Below are positions 37,193 through 45,403 of a stretch of DNA of 61,854 bases, piece by piece. The notes beneath the pieces were generated by a model, which did no database searches, was not told the origin of the DNA, and worked only from the letters and a program-made list of their open reading frames with translations. The stretch is taken from positions 1-61,854 of the forward strand of contig JABILX010000005.1 of NCBI GenBank assembly GCA_018654255.1, written 5' to 3'. Made by a program: the position numbers and the translations under genes. The stretch is from Candidatus Peregrinibacteria bacterium. Its GTDB lineage: Bacteria; Patescibacteriota; Gracilibacteria; UBA1369; LOWO2-01-FULL-3. Numbering within the stretch: position 1 is the stretch's first letter; every line of letters begins with the position of its first letter.

Positions 37193-39526
37193 ATGACTAT
37201 TTCTGTGGCAGAACAGTATAAAAAGTATTTCGACCTTGATAAGATAATCAAGGATATACGAAGTTATTTAAAGGATTTTGATGAGAAGAATCTGATTAAG
37301 GCTTTTGAATTTGCTGAAAAAGCGCATGGTGGACAAAAAAGAAAAAGTGGAGAACCTTATATTATCCATCCTGTTGGCACTGTTGAAAGACTTATTAATC
37401 TTCATGCAGATGAGCCGAGCTTGATAGCAGCTCTTCTTCATGATGTACCTGAAGATACTGACGTTGGTATAAATCAGGTCAAAAAAGAATTTGGTGATGA
37501 AGTTGCTTTTCTTGTTGATGGTATTACAAAATTATCCAAGGTTTATTATCGCCATGACATGGAAGAACGTCAGGTTGAGTCTCTGAAAAAACTTTTGATT
37601 CATACCGCGACAGACCCGAGAGTAATTTTGATAAAGTTGGCAGATCGTCTCCATAATATGGAGACTTTGAAATATGTGGATAAACCTGAAAAAAGAAGGC
37701 GTATTTCGAAAGAGACTCTGGAGATTTATGTTCCTATCGCAAATTTGCTTGGTATACAAGATTTGAAATCCACATTGGAGGATCTCTGTTTCCAATATTT
37801 GCACACTGATGATTATGAAAATTTGAAGAAGAAAATTTCTGAGACTATGAAACGACATAAATCTTCTCTGAATAAAATGATGTCTGTTATTGGAAATGAA
37901 CTCGATGATCGTGATCTTAAAGCTGAAGTCCAAGGAAGAGAAAAAAGCCTTTATAGTATTTATAAAAAAATTAAATCCGAACATAAAACCGTAGAGGATA
38001 TTCATGACAGGATAGCCATTAGAATAATCACAAAGAAAACTTCTGATTGCTACAGAGTGCTTGGGATTATTCACGATAAATTCAAACCTAAACCTGGTAG
38101 ATTCAAAGATTACATAGCTGTTCCAAAAGTAAATGGATACCAGAGTATTCACACCATTGTTTTCGGCATAAAGGGTGTTTTGACTGAGATTCAAATTCGC
38201 ACTGAAAAAATGCACATTGATGCTGAGTACGGTATTGCGGCTCACTTTTTTTATGACGAAGAAAAGAAAGGAGAATCTAAATTAAGTGGAGACCAGCGTT
38301 CTTCTTGGGCTGGCAAAGTTCTTGATTTGCAAAAACATCAGAAAAACAATGAAGATTTTATTTCGAATTTGAAAATAGATATTTTCCAGGACAGAATTTT
38401 TGTTTTCACTCCTGAAGGCGAAACTATAGATCTACCTAAAAATGCTACGGCTATAGATTTTGCTTATGCTATTCATAGTGATGTTGGCAACCATGCATTC
38501 AAGGCTGAAATCAATAATGAACTCAAGCCTATCACTACAATTTTGAAGACTGGCGATCATGTAAATGTAAAAATTGCTGAAGATCAGGATCCCGAGCTTA
38601 TGTGGCTTTCTTTTGCGAAAACTAGTTTGGCTAAAAATAAAATTAAACTTTTTTTGAAGAAGGAAAGTTTCAAGAAAAAGATTTTTGATGGTATCCACAT
38701 GCTTCAGAAAGAAATGGATAGAACTGGACTTGGTCTGATTGAAGACATCAATTTTAGAAAGCTGAAAGTTTTATTCGATGAGCATTTTAGTATAACTATT
38801 ACTACGAGGAAAAAGCTTTTTGCTGATATTGGAGATGGGACTATCCAGGCTGTTGATGTAGCTAAATTATTGAAAATGCTAAAATTCAAAAAAGGTAAAA
38901 AGGAAAATAATTTTGCTATCAAGGTTATGGGAGATAACAGATCTGGTTTGATGAAAGAGATTATTGATATTTTGGTCAGCTATGATGCTAATCTTTCTTA
39001 TTCTCATGCGAAAGTATCTTTGTTTAGAAAAAAGGCGCTCATGGTTTTTCATGTTGAGTTTGAGGATCTAAAGGATTTCAGTGAAGTTTGTCAGCACATT
39101 GAGCAGGTTGAGGGTGTTGAGAAAATATATAGAATTTTCACGCACATGACCGTATCTTTTTATTCTGTCGTTTTGACTACGATAGCTCTTTGGTCTCTTC
39201 ATCCGCTTTTTATCAATAGTTTGCTTCGCATACATTTCACCGAGAAGTTTGCCTTCTTGTCTAGTTTCTTACTTTATTTAGGTCTTTTCATGCTACTTTT
39301 CACTGTTGTTTATCTGAAAAAAATTGTCCAGAAAAGTTTTCCTGGCTTCAGAAATATGAAGTGGATTTGGGCTCTTACTTTTATCGCTTTGACTATCGCT
39401 GTGTTTGCTCTACTTCTTGAGCTTTATATCTTTAAAATCTCCTTCAACTGGGTTGTTATATTTGGAGGGATTTTGTTTATTTATGCTTATTTGGCCGCGC
39501 AGTATCTGGATCACAAGACTTCGTAG
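37193..39526 (+). CDS. rel: Rel/SpoT (p)ppGpp enzyme with four-helix membrane tail
   Basis: A 777-residue long RSH protein. The HD hydrolase domain has HDVPEDT at 83-89; the synthetase domain has GRFKDYIAVPKVNGYQSIHT (about 300-319), so both activities look intact. A TGS domain (about 395-455) and an ACT-like domain (about 565-640) follow. Unusually, the last ~130 residues contain four strong hydrophobic helices (about 648-668, 682-702, 718-740, 748-768). Ordinary Rel proteins are soluble and end with ACT. The start at ATG 37193 is chosen over an upstream TTG. Confidence 0.93.
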   Translation: MTISVAEQYKKYFDLDKIIKDIRSYLKDFDEKNLIKAFEFAEKAHGGQKRKSGEPYIIHPVGTVERLINLHADEPSLIAALLHDVPEDTDVGINQVKKEFGDEVAFLVDGITKLSKVYYRHDMEERQVESLKKLLIHTATDPRVILIKLADRLHNMETLKYVDKPEKRRRISKETLEIYVPIANLLGIQDLKSTLEDLCFQYLHTDDYENLKKKISETMKRHKSSLNKMMSVIGNELDDRDLKAEVQGREKSLYSIYKKIKSEHKTVEDIHDRIAIRIITKKTSDCYRVLGIIHDKFKPKPGRFKDYIAVPKVNGYQSIHTIVFGIKGVLTEIQIRTEKMHIDAEYGIAAHFFYDEEKKGESKLSGDQRSSWAGKVLDLQKHQKNNEDFISNLKIDIFQDRIFVFTPEGETIDLPKNATAIDFAYAIHSDVGNHAFKAEINNELKPITTILKTGDHVNVKIAEDQDPELMWLSFAKTSLAKNKIKLFLKKESFKKKIFDGIHMLQKEMDRTGLGLIEDINFRKLKVLFDEHFSITITTRKKLFADIGDGTIQAVDVAKLLKMLKFKKGKKENNFAIKVMGDNRSGLMKEIIDILVSYDANLSYSHAKVSLFRKKALMVFHVEFEDLKDFSEVCQHIEQVEGVEKIYRIFTHMTVSFYSVVLTTIALWSLHPLFINSLLRIHFTEKFAFLSSFLLYLGLFMLLFTVVYLKKIVQKSFPGFRNMKWIWALTFIALTIAVFALLLELYIFKISFNWVVIFGGILFIYAYLAAQYLDHKTS

Positions 39527-40224
39527 AGAGTAAGGTCTTTCAAGTATAACAATCCTTCCATCAATGCTTTTCCAATGTATGCACCTTTGATGTGGATTTC
39601 TTTTAGGAGGTTTAGGTGTTTTACTTGTGAGATTCCACCACCGATATATACTTTCAGGTCTGTTGTAGAGATGATGCGCTCTACTTCGTCATAGTTTGGA
39701 AGCAAGGTTCCTTCGCTCCAGATATCGTGATATAGAATGTTTTCTACGTTTATGTGCTTTAGTTCTTGCGCCAGGTCAAAAACTTCGTACTTGTTGGCCC
39801 CTGACGTGTGTTCTGACACAACATGTGAGCCCTTTGCTTTTATTCCGCAATAAACGTTGTCAGCTCCATATTTTGCGATTGCCTTTGGAATTATTGTAAG
39901 TGCTGAGACTCCTATTATAACTTTGTTGACTTTGCATTCTTGGAAAGCCTTGTCCACCTCTTCCATACTGCGAAGACCTCCTGTGTACTGGATTTCTATA
40001 TCTGGGTTGTCTTCGACTATTTCTTTGATAATTTTTGTATTTGTAATTTCGTGTTGTTCGCTCGCATTTAGATCAACTAGGAGCAACCTTCTCGCTCCTT
40101 GCCTTACAAAATCTTTCGCGTAGTTTTGTGGCTTCTTTGGGTAGGCTTTTTTTTGTTTAATATCCCCTTTGTAAAGAGAGACGCATTTGCCATCTAGTAT
40201 GTATAGGATCGGTGTTATTTGCAT
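39511..40224 (-). CDS. HisA-like TIM-barrel isomerase, no his operon nearby
   Basis: A 237-residue (beta/alpha)8 protein with the HisA/HisF half-barrel pattern: early ILYILDGKCV, VDLNASEQ, GGLRSMEEV, and late YHDIWSEGTL and GGGISQVKHL. It resembles ProFAR isomerase, but no other histidine gene is in the window. It could be part of a reduced pathway or a moonlighting TrpF/HisA-like enzyme. It overlaps rel by 16 bases tail to tail and begins two bases after ychF ends. Confidence 0.7.
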   Translation of the reverse strand: MQITPILYILDGKCVSLYKGDIKQKKAYPKKPQNYAKDFVRQGARRLLLVDLNASEQHEITNTKIIKEIVEDNPDIEIQYTGGLRSMEEVDKAFQECKVNKVIIGVSALTIIPKAIAKYGADNVYCGIKAKGSHVVSEHTSGANKYEVFDLAQELKHINVENILYHDIWSEGTLLPNYDEVERIISTTDLKVYIGGGISQVKHLNLLKEIHIKGAYIGKALMEGLLYLKDLTLYEVL

Positions 40225-40225
40225 T

Positions 40226-41320
40226 TTAGTTGTTAAATCTGAAGTGCATTATGTCTCCGTCTTTCACTTCGTAATCCTTGCCTTCTATCCTCATTTTCCC
40301 TAATTCCTTGGCTTGGTTTTCTCCTCCGGCTGATATGTAGTCAGTATATTTTATTACTTCAGCTTTTATAAATCCTTTTTGGAAATCTGTGTGTATTACT
40401 CCAGCAGCTTCCGGAGCCAAAGCGCCATCTTCTACTGTCCATGCTCTTACTTCTTTTGGACCTGCTGTTAGGTATGTTATTAGATTTAGGGTTTTGTATG
40501 CTGCTCGAATTATTTCGTTCAGGCCAGTTTCTTCTAGACCGAGTTCTTTCAAATATATGAGAGCATCTTCCTGTCCTAAATCAGCTAGTTCTTCTTCTAC
40601 TTTTGCGCAAATTGGGATTATTTTTTCTTCGTCTTCTACTCCTAGGAGTTCTTTGTATTTTGCTTTGTCGAAATCTTTTATTTGATCTTCGTGGAGATTA
40701 ACAATGTATAGATGTGGTTTTATTGTTAGAAGGTGGAGATCCGTTAGAAGTAATTTGTCTTCGTGCTCTAATTCAAGGTTGCTTGCGAGATCACCTTCTG
40801 ACAAATGGTCGTTGAGTTTTTCTAGAAGTTCTTGGTAATGCTTTTTTTCTTTGTCGTTTGATTTTGCTTCTGTTCTTGCTTTGTTTAGTCTTTTTTCTAG
40901 GGTTTGAAGATCGGCTAGTATCAATTCTGTGTCTATTATTTCGCGATCTCTTTTTGGATCAATGCCTCCGTGAACGTGAGTTATGTTTGAGTCTTCGAAA
41001 AATCTGACAACCTGTGCTATCGCATCACATTCCCTTATGTTTGCTAGGAATTTATTGCCTAATCCCTCTCCTTTGCTTGCTCCTTTCACTAATCCAGCTA
41101 TGTCCACGAATTCGATTGCTGTGGGGATCACACTGTCTGGGTTGTTGATTTTGGCCAAGCGTTTCAGTCGTTCGTCTGGGACTTCCACTACTCCTACATT
41201 AGGATCGATTGTACAAAATGGATAATTTGCCGCTTGTGCACTTTTTGATCCAACAAGTGAATTGAATATTGTTGACTTCCCAACGTTTGGCAGACCTACT
41301 ATTCCGATTTTAAGACTCAT
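40226..41320 (-). CDS. ychF: ribosome-binding ATPase YchF
   Basis: A 364-residue Obg-family P-loop ATPase. G1 is GLPNVGKST (about 8-16), followed by a switch region and a coiled-coil insert (about 130-185), then a C-terminal TGS-like domain. In YchF the G4 motif prefers ATP; here VNLHEDQ sits in that place. It is a stress-linked translation factor. Confidence 0.94.
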   Translation of the reverse strand: MSLKIGIVGLPNVGKSTIFNSLVGSKSAQAANYPFCTIDPNVGVVEVPDERLKRLAKINNPDSVIPTAIEFVDIAGLVKGASKGEGLGNKFLANIRECDAIAQVVRFFEDSNITHVHGGIDPKRDREIIDTELILADLQTLEKRLNKARTEAKSNDKEKKHYQELLEKLNDHLSEGDLASNLELEHEDKLLLTDLHLLTIKPHLYIVNLHEDQIKDFDKAKYKELLGVEDEEKIIPICAKVEEELADLGQEDALIYLKELGLEETGLNEIIRAAYKTLNLITYLTAGPKEVRAWTVEDGALAPEAAGVIHTDFQKGFIKAEVIKYTDYISAGGENQAKELGKMRIEGKDYEVKDGDIMHFRFNN

Positions 41321-41930
41321 GATTATATTCGTTAAATTCTTTTATTGTTATTTGGCCCAGCGCTGTCTTTGATGATTTGCTTTTTGTTCTAGAGAAGTAC
41401 ATCATCTGATTCCCAAACATGTGACCTGCTATTCTAGTCAAAAGACCGTGTTCCCCCATGCAAATACAAATTGCCTTCTGTTCTTTTTTAGAGATTTCTG
41501 CCAAAAAGTCAAGCATCCTGAAGCTGTCTACTATTGCTTTTGCGTGAGTTGCGAATTTAATGATGTCCGGTTTCTTCTTCAGTATTTTTTTTTGGAGTTT
41601 TTGCAGATCTTTTTGGTATGGGGTTTCTTTGAAGTTGTGATATGAAATTATCAGTTTTATTTCTGGGTTTATTCGTTTTATTTTTTTGATGACTCTAGTC
41701 GGAGTTTCTATGTCTAAGTCGATGTATGTTGATAGTTTCACCGCTTCTTCTTGTAGGTTTTTTGAAGGGCTTTCTGATTTGTAGATTATTGGTTTGTTGA
41801 TTTTTTTTGCGAAAGCTGGCTTCGCGATGGTTGGCTTTGTGAAAGCTGGTTTTTCGAACCAGATCTCCAAGATATCTGCGTCTTTGGTTCCTTTTAGGTC
41901 TTGAGTCAAAATTGGAATAACTTTAAACAT
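41310..41930 (-). CDS. aroD: type I 3-dehydroquinate dehydratase-like protein
   Basis: A 206-residue TIM barrel. The substrate motifs YHNFKETP (about 98-105), the Schiff-base lysine in DIIKFATHA (about 124-132) and the late MGEHGLLTRI (about 160-169) match AroD, the third step of the shikimate pathway. No other aro gene lies in the window, so it may be a remnant or a related sugar-acid dehydratase. It overlaps ychF by 11 and the CDF gene by 8 bases. Confidence 0.75.
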   Translation of the reverse strand: MFKVIPILTQDLKGTKDADILEIWFEKPAFTKPTIAKPAFAKKINKPIIYKSESPSKNLQEEAVKLSTYIDLDIETPTRVIKKIKRINPEIKLIISYHNFKETPYQKDLQKLQKKILKKKPDIIKFATHAKAIVDSFRMLDFLAEISKKEQKAICICMGEHGLLTRIAGHMFGNQMMYFSRTKSKSSKTALGQITIKEFNEYNHES

Positions 41931-43137
41931 CGATCATCATTAATTTTACTGCGTCATCTACGACTTTTGTGTTTGAAAAGTGAGGATACACTCTAATGTG
42001 ATTTGTGTGTCTGAGGTTGTAGTACATTAAGGACTTGAGTCCATTGTCGATGATAATGTTTGGCTTTTCTTTTTTTATAAATTCCACAAAAGCTTCAGAA
42101 CCCTTCTCTTCCGGTTCTATTTTCTTTCTATATTTTTTTGAGATACTTTTCCCCCTTATATCTACAAATTCATATGCTTTTGTTTTTCTTAGTGATGGGG
42201 CTATTTTTGCGTTGAGCCCACTGCCTTCTCCTGTGACAGGGATTGCTAGTCTTATTTTTTTTGTTTTTGTGATTTGAGTGTGAATTGTGAAATCTTTTAT
42301 ATAAGGATTCAACTCTTTTATTTCTTTATCCATTATTTCTAATTCTTCTTTCAAATCTATTAAATCTGCGAAAGCGTTTATTTCCACAAATGCTTCTCCG
42401 AATATGAAAGTACCAGCTCTCCTCATTCTTATTCTCTTTATTGAGAGTACTACATCTGTTTTATGAAGGATTATTTTTCTAATTTTTCTTATCATGATTG
42501 GGTCGTCCCAATAATCAAGCATATAGAATAATGCTTCTTTCGTGCTATCAATTCCTACTTTCAAGATCATTACAGACATAACCATACTGATTACGCTCTC
42601 TACGTACATAATTCCATACATATTTGCCACGATACTTCCTATGACCGCAAAGCTCGCAACGATATCTAACTTTTTATCAACTGCATTGTTCATCAATGAC
42701 ATTGAATTTGTTTTTCGCGCTGCGTCCGCAAGTTTTCTCGCCAAACTTATTGAGAAGAAGACAGATACAATTGTGACGACTAGTCCTATTATGTGAGCTT
42801 GTCCTGTTGGCTCTACATATAAATTCTCTACTGCTTGTTTGAATACGTCGTAGCCGAAGTAGATTATTAGAAGAGACACTACCAACGCTCCAAATGTTTC
42901 AACTTTGTAGTATCCATATCCGAAATTTTTATCCGCACTTTTTCTGGAAAGCTTCAATCCTATGTAACTTGCAAAAAGACTGATTATATCTGTAACTGTA
43001 CTAAGTGTGTCCGCAAGAAGAACCACCATCCCTGTTAAGTATGCTGCTATAGCTTTTAGGCCTGTCATCACTATCAGATTGATCAGACTTTTTTTGGCTA
43101 TTCGTTCTCCCTGAATAAGATTTCTTTTTCCGCTCAT
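41923..43137 (-). CDS. CDF cation efflux transporter fused to NifX-like domain
   Basis: A 404-residue fusion. The N-terminal part (about 1-290) is a cation diffusion facilitator with six membrane helices and metal-site acidic residues (ADTLSTVTDIISL), plus a cytosolic CDF tail. Residues about 300-404 are not typical of CDF: IPVTGEGSGLNAKIAPSLRKTKAYEFVDI resembles the NifX/NifY dinitrogenase-cofactor fold. The ATG at 43137 is preferred because TAAAAT (43145-43150) lies seven bases upstream. Substrate (Zn, Mn or Fe) is not determinable. Confidence 0.8.
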   Translation of the reverse strand: MSGKRNLIQGERIAKKSLINLIVMTGLKAIAAYLTGMVVLLADTLSTVTDIISLFASYIGLKLSRKSADKNFGYGYYKVETFGALVVSLLIIYFGYDVFKQAVENLYVEPTGQAHIIGLVVTIVSVFFSISLARKLADAARKTNSMSLMNNAVDKKLDIVASFAVIGSIVANMYGIMYVESVISMVMSVMILKVGIDSTKEALFYMLDYWDDPIMIRKIRKIILHKTDVVLSIKRIRMRRAGTFIFGEAFVEINAFADLIDLKEELEIMDKEIKELNPYIKDFTIHTQITKTKKIRLAIPVTGEGSGLNAKIAPSLRKTKAYEFVDIRGKSISKKYRKKIEPEEKGSEAFVEFIKKEKPNIIIDNGLKSLMYYNLRHTNHIRVYPHFSNTKVVDDAVKLMMIDV

Positions 43138-43247
43138 TGCGATAATTTTATCACATTTTTTTTTGAGAAGGAACATTTCGTTGAGCGCCTACCTGATGAA
43201 CTTCAACACCTTTTTCAATTTCGTCAATTTATAAGGTTGATTTCCTT

Positions 43248-43275
43248 TTTACAATCTTGAATTATTCCATATAAT
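43248..43275 (+). promoter_or_regulatory. promoter of the 67-residue lipoprotein
   Basis: TTTACA (43248-43253), 16 bases, TATAAT (43270-43275). Transcription should start near 43282, leaving a 32-base leader that contains TAACC at 43300-43304. Confidence 0.75.
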
Positions 43276-43313
43276 TTACAACAAGCAAAAAATATTTCCT
43301 AACCCCCTTAGTT

Positions 43314-43517
43314 ATGAGGAAGTTTTTACTTGGTCTAGCTGCAATAAGCATGACTGCTCTACTAGCAGGATGCGTGCCAGCTGAAGACGCTGAAGTAGTT
43401 GAAGACGACATGGTTGTTGTAGACGAAGTTGTTGAGCCAGAAGTAGTTGTAGAAGACGAAATGGCTGACGACGCTGTCGTAGAAGACGAAATGGCTGACG
43501 ACGCTGTCGTAGAATAG
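43314..43517 (+). CDS. tiny acidic lipoprotein with tandem repeat
   Basis: A 67-residue predicted lipoprotein with lipobox LLAGC (Cys at 20). The mature part is almost all Asp, Glu and Val. Two perfect 30-bp copies (43449-43478 and 43479-43508) encode VEDEMADDAV twice. It may bind calcium or coat the surface; that is only an inference. TAACC lies nine bases before ATG and a terminator follows. Confidence 0.7.
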   Translation: MRKFLLGLAAISMTALLAGCVPAEDAEVVEDDMVVVDEVVEPEVVVEDEMADDAVVEDEMADDAVVE

Positions 43518-43549
43518 TTAACTCTATCTACTAGTAGCTACTAGACAAA

Positions 43550-43578
43550 AAAAGCGGATAAATGTTTTACCCGCTTTT
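43550..43578. terminator. bidirectional terminator
   Basis: AAAAGCGG (43550-43557) pairs with CCGCTTTT (43571-43578), flanked by A- and T-runs on the two sides. It serves the lipoprotein (rightward) and hpf (leftward). Confidence 0.85.
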
Positions 43579-43589
43579 TTTGCGTCTAT

Positions 43590-43997
43590 TTATGCTTCGA
43601 GGAATTGTTTTGTATGGATGTCTTCTGCCGCTACTTCTTCGTGAACTTTTGGTCTTCTTATAGATGCGTGTCTTCTTGCTTGGAGTTGTTCTTTTTGGAT
43701 TGTATCTATTAATTTTTTGATCTGAATTATCATTCTATCTTTTGAAAGGTCTATTGCTTTCAAAATTGTGTGACTTGTTTCTTTTGCTTTGAGTGTTTTC
43801 ATTGGCATTTTCAAGATAAGTTCTACTGAGTATGCATCGTGTTTATCAAACTTCTCTATTGTACAATCCAGTAAGACTGCGTCTTCTTGGAATTTTTGTA
43901 AAAGGCCGTTGATCTGCTTCAGCTTACTCGGAATATAATTGTCGAAAATCTCTTGCTCTTGCTTCGAGAGGTTTTTGTAGGTGTTGGTGACCTTCAT
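43590..43997 (-). CDS. hpf: ribosome hibernation factor (HPF/RaiA-like)
   Basis: A 135-residue basic protein with the S30AE-type pattern: a first helix, beta strands around VELILKMPMKTLKAKETSHT, and a second helix AIDLSKDRMIIQIKKLID. Such proteins inactivate ribosomes in stationary phase. It is the short form without a dimerisation domain, though the C-terminus has an extra Arg/His/Glu tail. TAACC (44006-44010, minus) lies eight bases before ATG. Confidence 0.85.
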   Translation of the reverse strand: MKVTNTYKNLSKQEQEIFDNYIPSKLKQINGLLQKFQEDAVLLDCTIEKFDKHDAYSVELILKMPMKTLKAKETSHTILKAIDLSKDRMIIQIKKLIDTIQKEQLQARRHASIRRPKVHEEVAAEDIHTKQFLEA

Positions 43998-44078
43998 AAA
44001 AGATGGGTTAGAGGTTGGAGGGATCTATTGTATCATGTTTTTTCGTACAATCAAAAGACCTTCTTAATATGTTTTGAA

Positions 44079-44153
44079 TGGTGCCGGGGGGCAGGATTGA
44101 ACTGCCGACACCTGGATTTTCAATCCAGTGCTCTACCACTGAGCTACCCCGGC
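44079..44153 (-). tRNA. tRNA-Phe (GAA)
   Basis: A 75-base cloverleaf with acceptor GCCGGGG/CCCCGGC, anticodon loop TTGAAAA in a CTGGA/TCCAG stem, a T arm with TTCAATC and encoded CCA. Anticodon GAA reads Phe. The D arm is GCTCAGTGGTAGAGC. Confidence 0.96.
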
Positions 44154-44211
44154 TAATTTTCAAAGATTCACGTCCGAGATTTTAAAGCTTCATCTGTCTA
44201 AATGCAACAAA

Positions 44212-44241
44212 AAAGCTCACCCCTATATCGAGGTGAGCTTT
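44212..44241 (-). terminator. terminator after the 66-residue protein gene
   Basis: AAAGCTCACC (44212-44221) pairs with GGTGAGCTTT (44232-44241), followed leftward by a U-rich run. It lies 24 bases past the stop. Confidence 0.85.
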
Positions 44242-44264
44242 AACTTTATCTTACTGGATTCCAA

Positions 44265-44465
44265 TTAAGCTTTTTTAAGCATTGGAAGTCCTGTTCTTTT
44301 GTTCTCTACTACTTGGTACCCTTCTGGCATCTCGTCTAGAGAGTCATTTCCTTTTACTTCTTTGGCGAAGTAATAGATTCTTTGTAGTCTTCCACCTCTG
44401 AGAGTTACCTCTTTTGTGTGGAGGTAGTAAGTTTGACCCTTACTGTTTTCGTGACTGTAAGCCAT
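44265..44465 (-). CDS. small conserved-looking 66-residue protein
   Basis: A basic 66-residue protein of mixed strands and loops (YYLHTKEVTLRGGRLQRIYYFAK, then PEGYQVVENKRTGLPMLKK). It has no signal or membrane segment. It looks like the small basic proteins often kept next to translation genes, but I do not know the family. TAACC (44475-44479) lies nine bases before ATG; it is a single-gene unit with its own terminator. Confidence 0.6.
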   Translation of the reverse strand: MAYSHENSKGQTYYLHTKEVTLRGGRLQRIYYFAKEVKGNDSLDEMPEGYQVVENKRTGLPMLKKA

Positions 44466-44625
44466 GGAAAAATGGGTTAAGAATTTTTCTAAAAAAAGCC
44501 TACCTGATACCAGGTTCGTTGTAAAGAGAACAGGCCCTCTTATTCACGCTTTGTCAAGCTGAATGTTTTTGGCTTGTATTGGGGGTTTTCCTTGCGGCTA
44601 TAGGTTGAAGTGCGTTTTATTGGCT

Positions 44626-45393
44626 TTATTTAGCCGATATTAGACGCTTGAATTCTTTCAAACCGGTATTATACATAATATATTTATCCATGAATTCATT
44701 ATATTCATTACTTACCTTGCTTTTGTCTCTTGGTACTTTTTTCTTCTGTTCTTCATAATATGTACGCCATTCGTAGCTTGCATTGCTATCTCCCTTATAC
44801 CTTGCTCTTGCTTGGACGAGCCTGTGCCTTCCTGGGCTCTCCCATCTGATTCTTTTACTTGCTTTGTATTTTATCCATGCTGCTGAAGCTGCTATGTCTG
44901 TAAGCAGGTTTTCGCCTCTTTTGAATTTCTTTCCTGGGTAGAATTTTCCCATAAATGCTCTGAACTCTTTACATGGACCGTGGTCTTTTTCATTTAGATC
45001 CTGCCAGGCACTGTCTTGGAATTGGCCTATACCTATGGATTTTCCACTGGAGTAGTTGAGATCACCTTTTGCCCCATGCTTGAAACCGGACTCCTTGTGG
45101 AGGGTTGCCAGTAGCATGGCAGGTTGAATTTTAAAATACTTAGCTACTCCTGATATGATTTGGACGAGGGCTGGTCTTTTTGTGTAGAGCTCTTTGAATG
45201 AAGCCGGCTTGAATTCTTCTGTAGCATTTTTGGTTGCTAGGTAGATCAAAGCTTTGTTTATTCCATAATAACCAAGCATAGAGGTCACCTCTTGTGATTG
45301 CTCTTTTCTTTTCGCTGTTGCTGCTTTTTTGGGCGTGCGTTCTTTTTGTTCTGATTGTTCTGCGCCCGAGAATTTCGCTGATTCTAGACCCAT
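44626..45393 (-). CDS. lytic transglycosylase-like (SLT-type) protein
   Basis: A 255-residue protein. After about 40 disordered Lys-rich residues comes a helical domain with the catalytic-Glu pattern LLATLHKESGFKHGAKGDLNYSSGKSIGIGQFQDSAW (about 93-128), as in goose-type and SLT lytic transglycosylases that cut peptidoglycan. No signal peptide is visible, which is odd for a wall enzyme. It follows the double-phosphatase gene by ten bases. Confidence 0.7.
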   Translation of the reverse strand: MGLESAKFSGAEQSEQKERTPKKAATAKRKEQSQEVTSMLGYYGINKALIYLATKNATEEFKPASFKELYTKRPALVQIISGVAKYFKIQPAMLLATLHKESGFKHGAKGDLNYSSGKSIGIGQFQDSAWQDLNEKDHGPCKEFRAFMGKFYPGKKFKRGENLLTDIAASAAWIKYKASKRIRWESPGRHRLVQARARYKGDSNASYEWRTYYEEQKKKVPRDKSKVSNEYNEFMDKYIMYNTGLKEFKRLISAK

Positions 45394-45403
45394 AAGTTCT
45401 GGT

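Noticed and set aside
44491-44560. Attenuator-like hairpin (ACCTG-GTAT-CAGGT with T7) before the 66-residue protein gene
   Set aside because: The same bases form a plausible promoter (TTTACA, 17 bases, TAGGCT), so the hairpin may lie upstream of the transcript start; no leader ORF was found.
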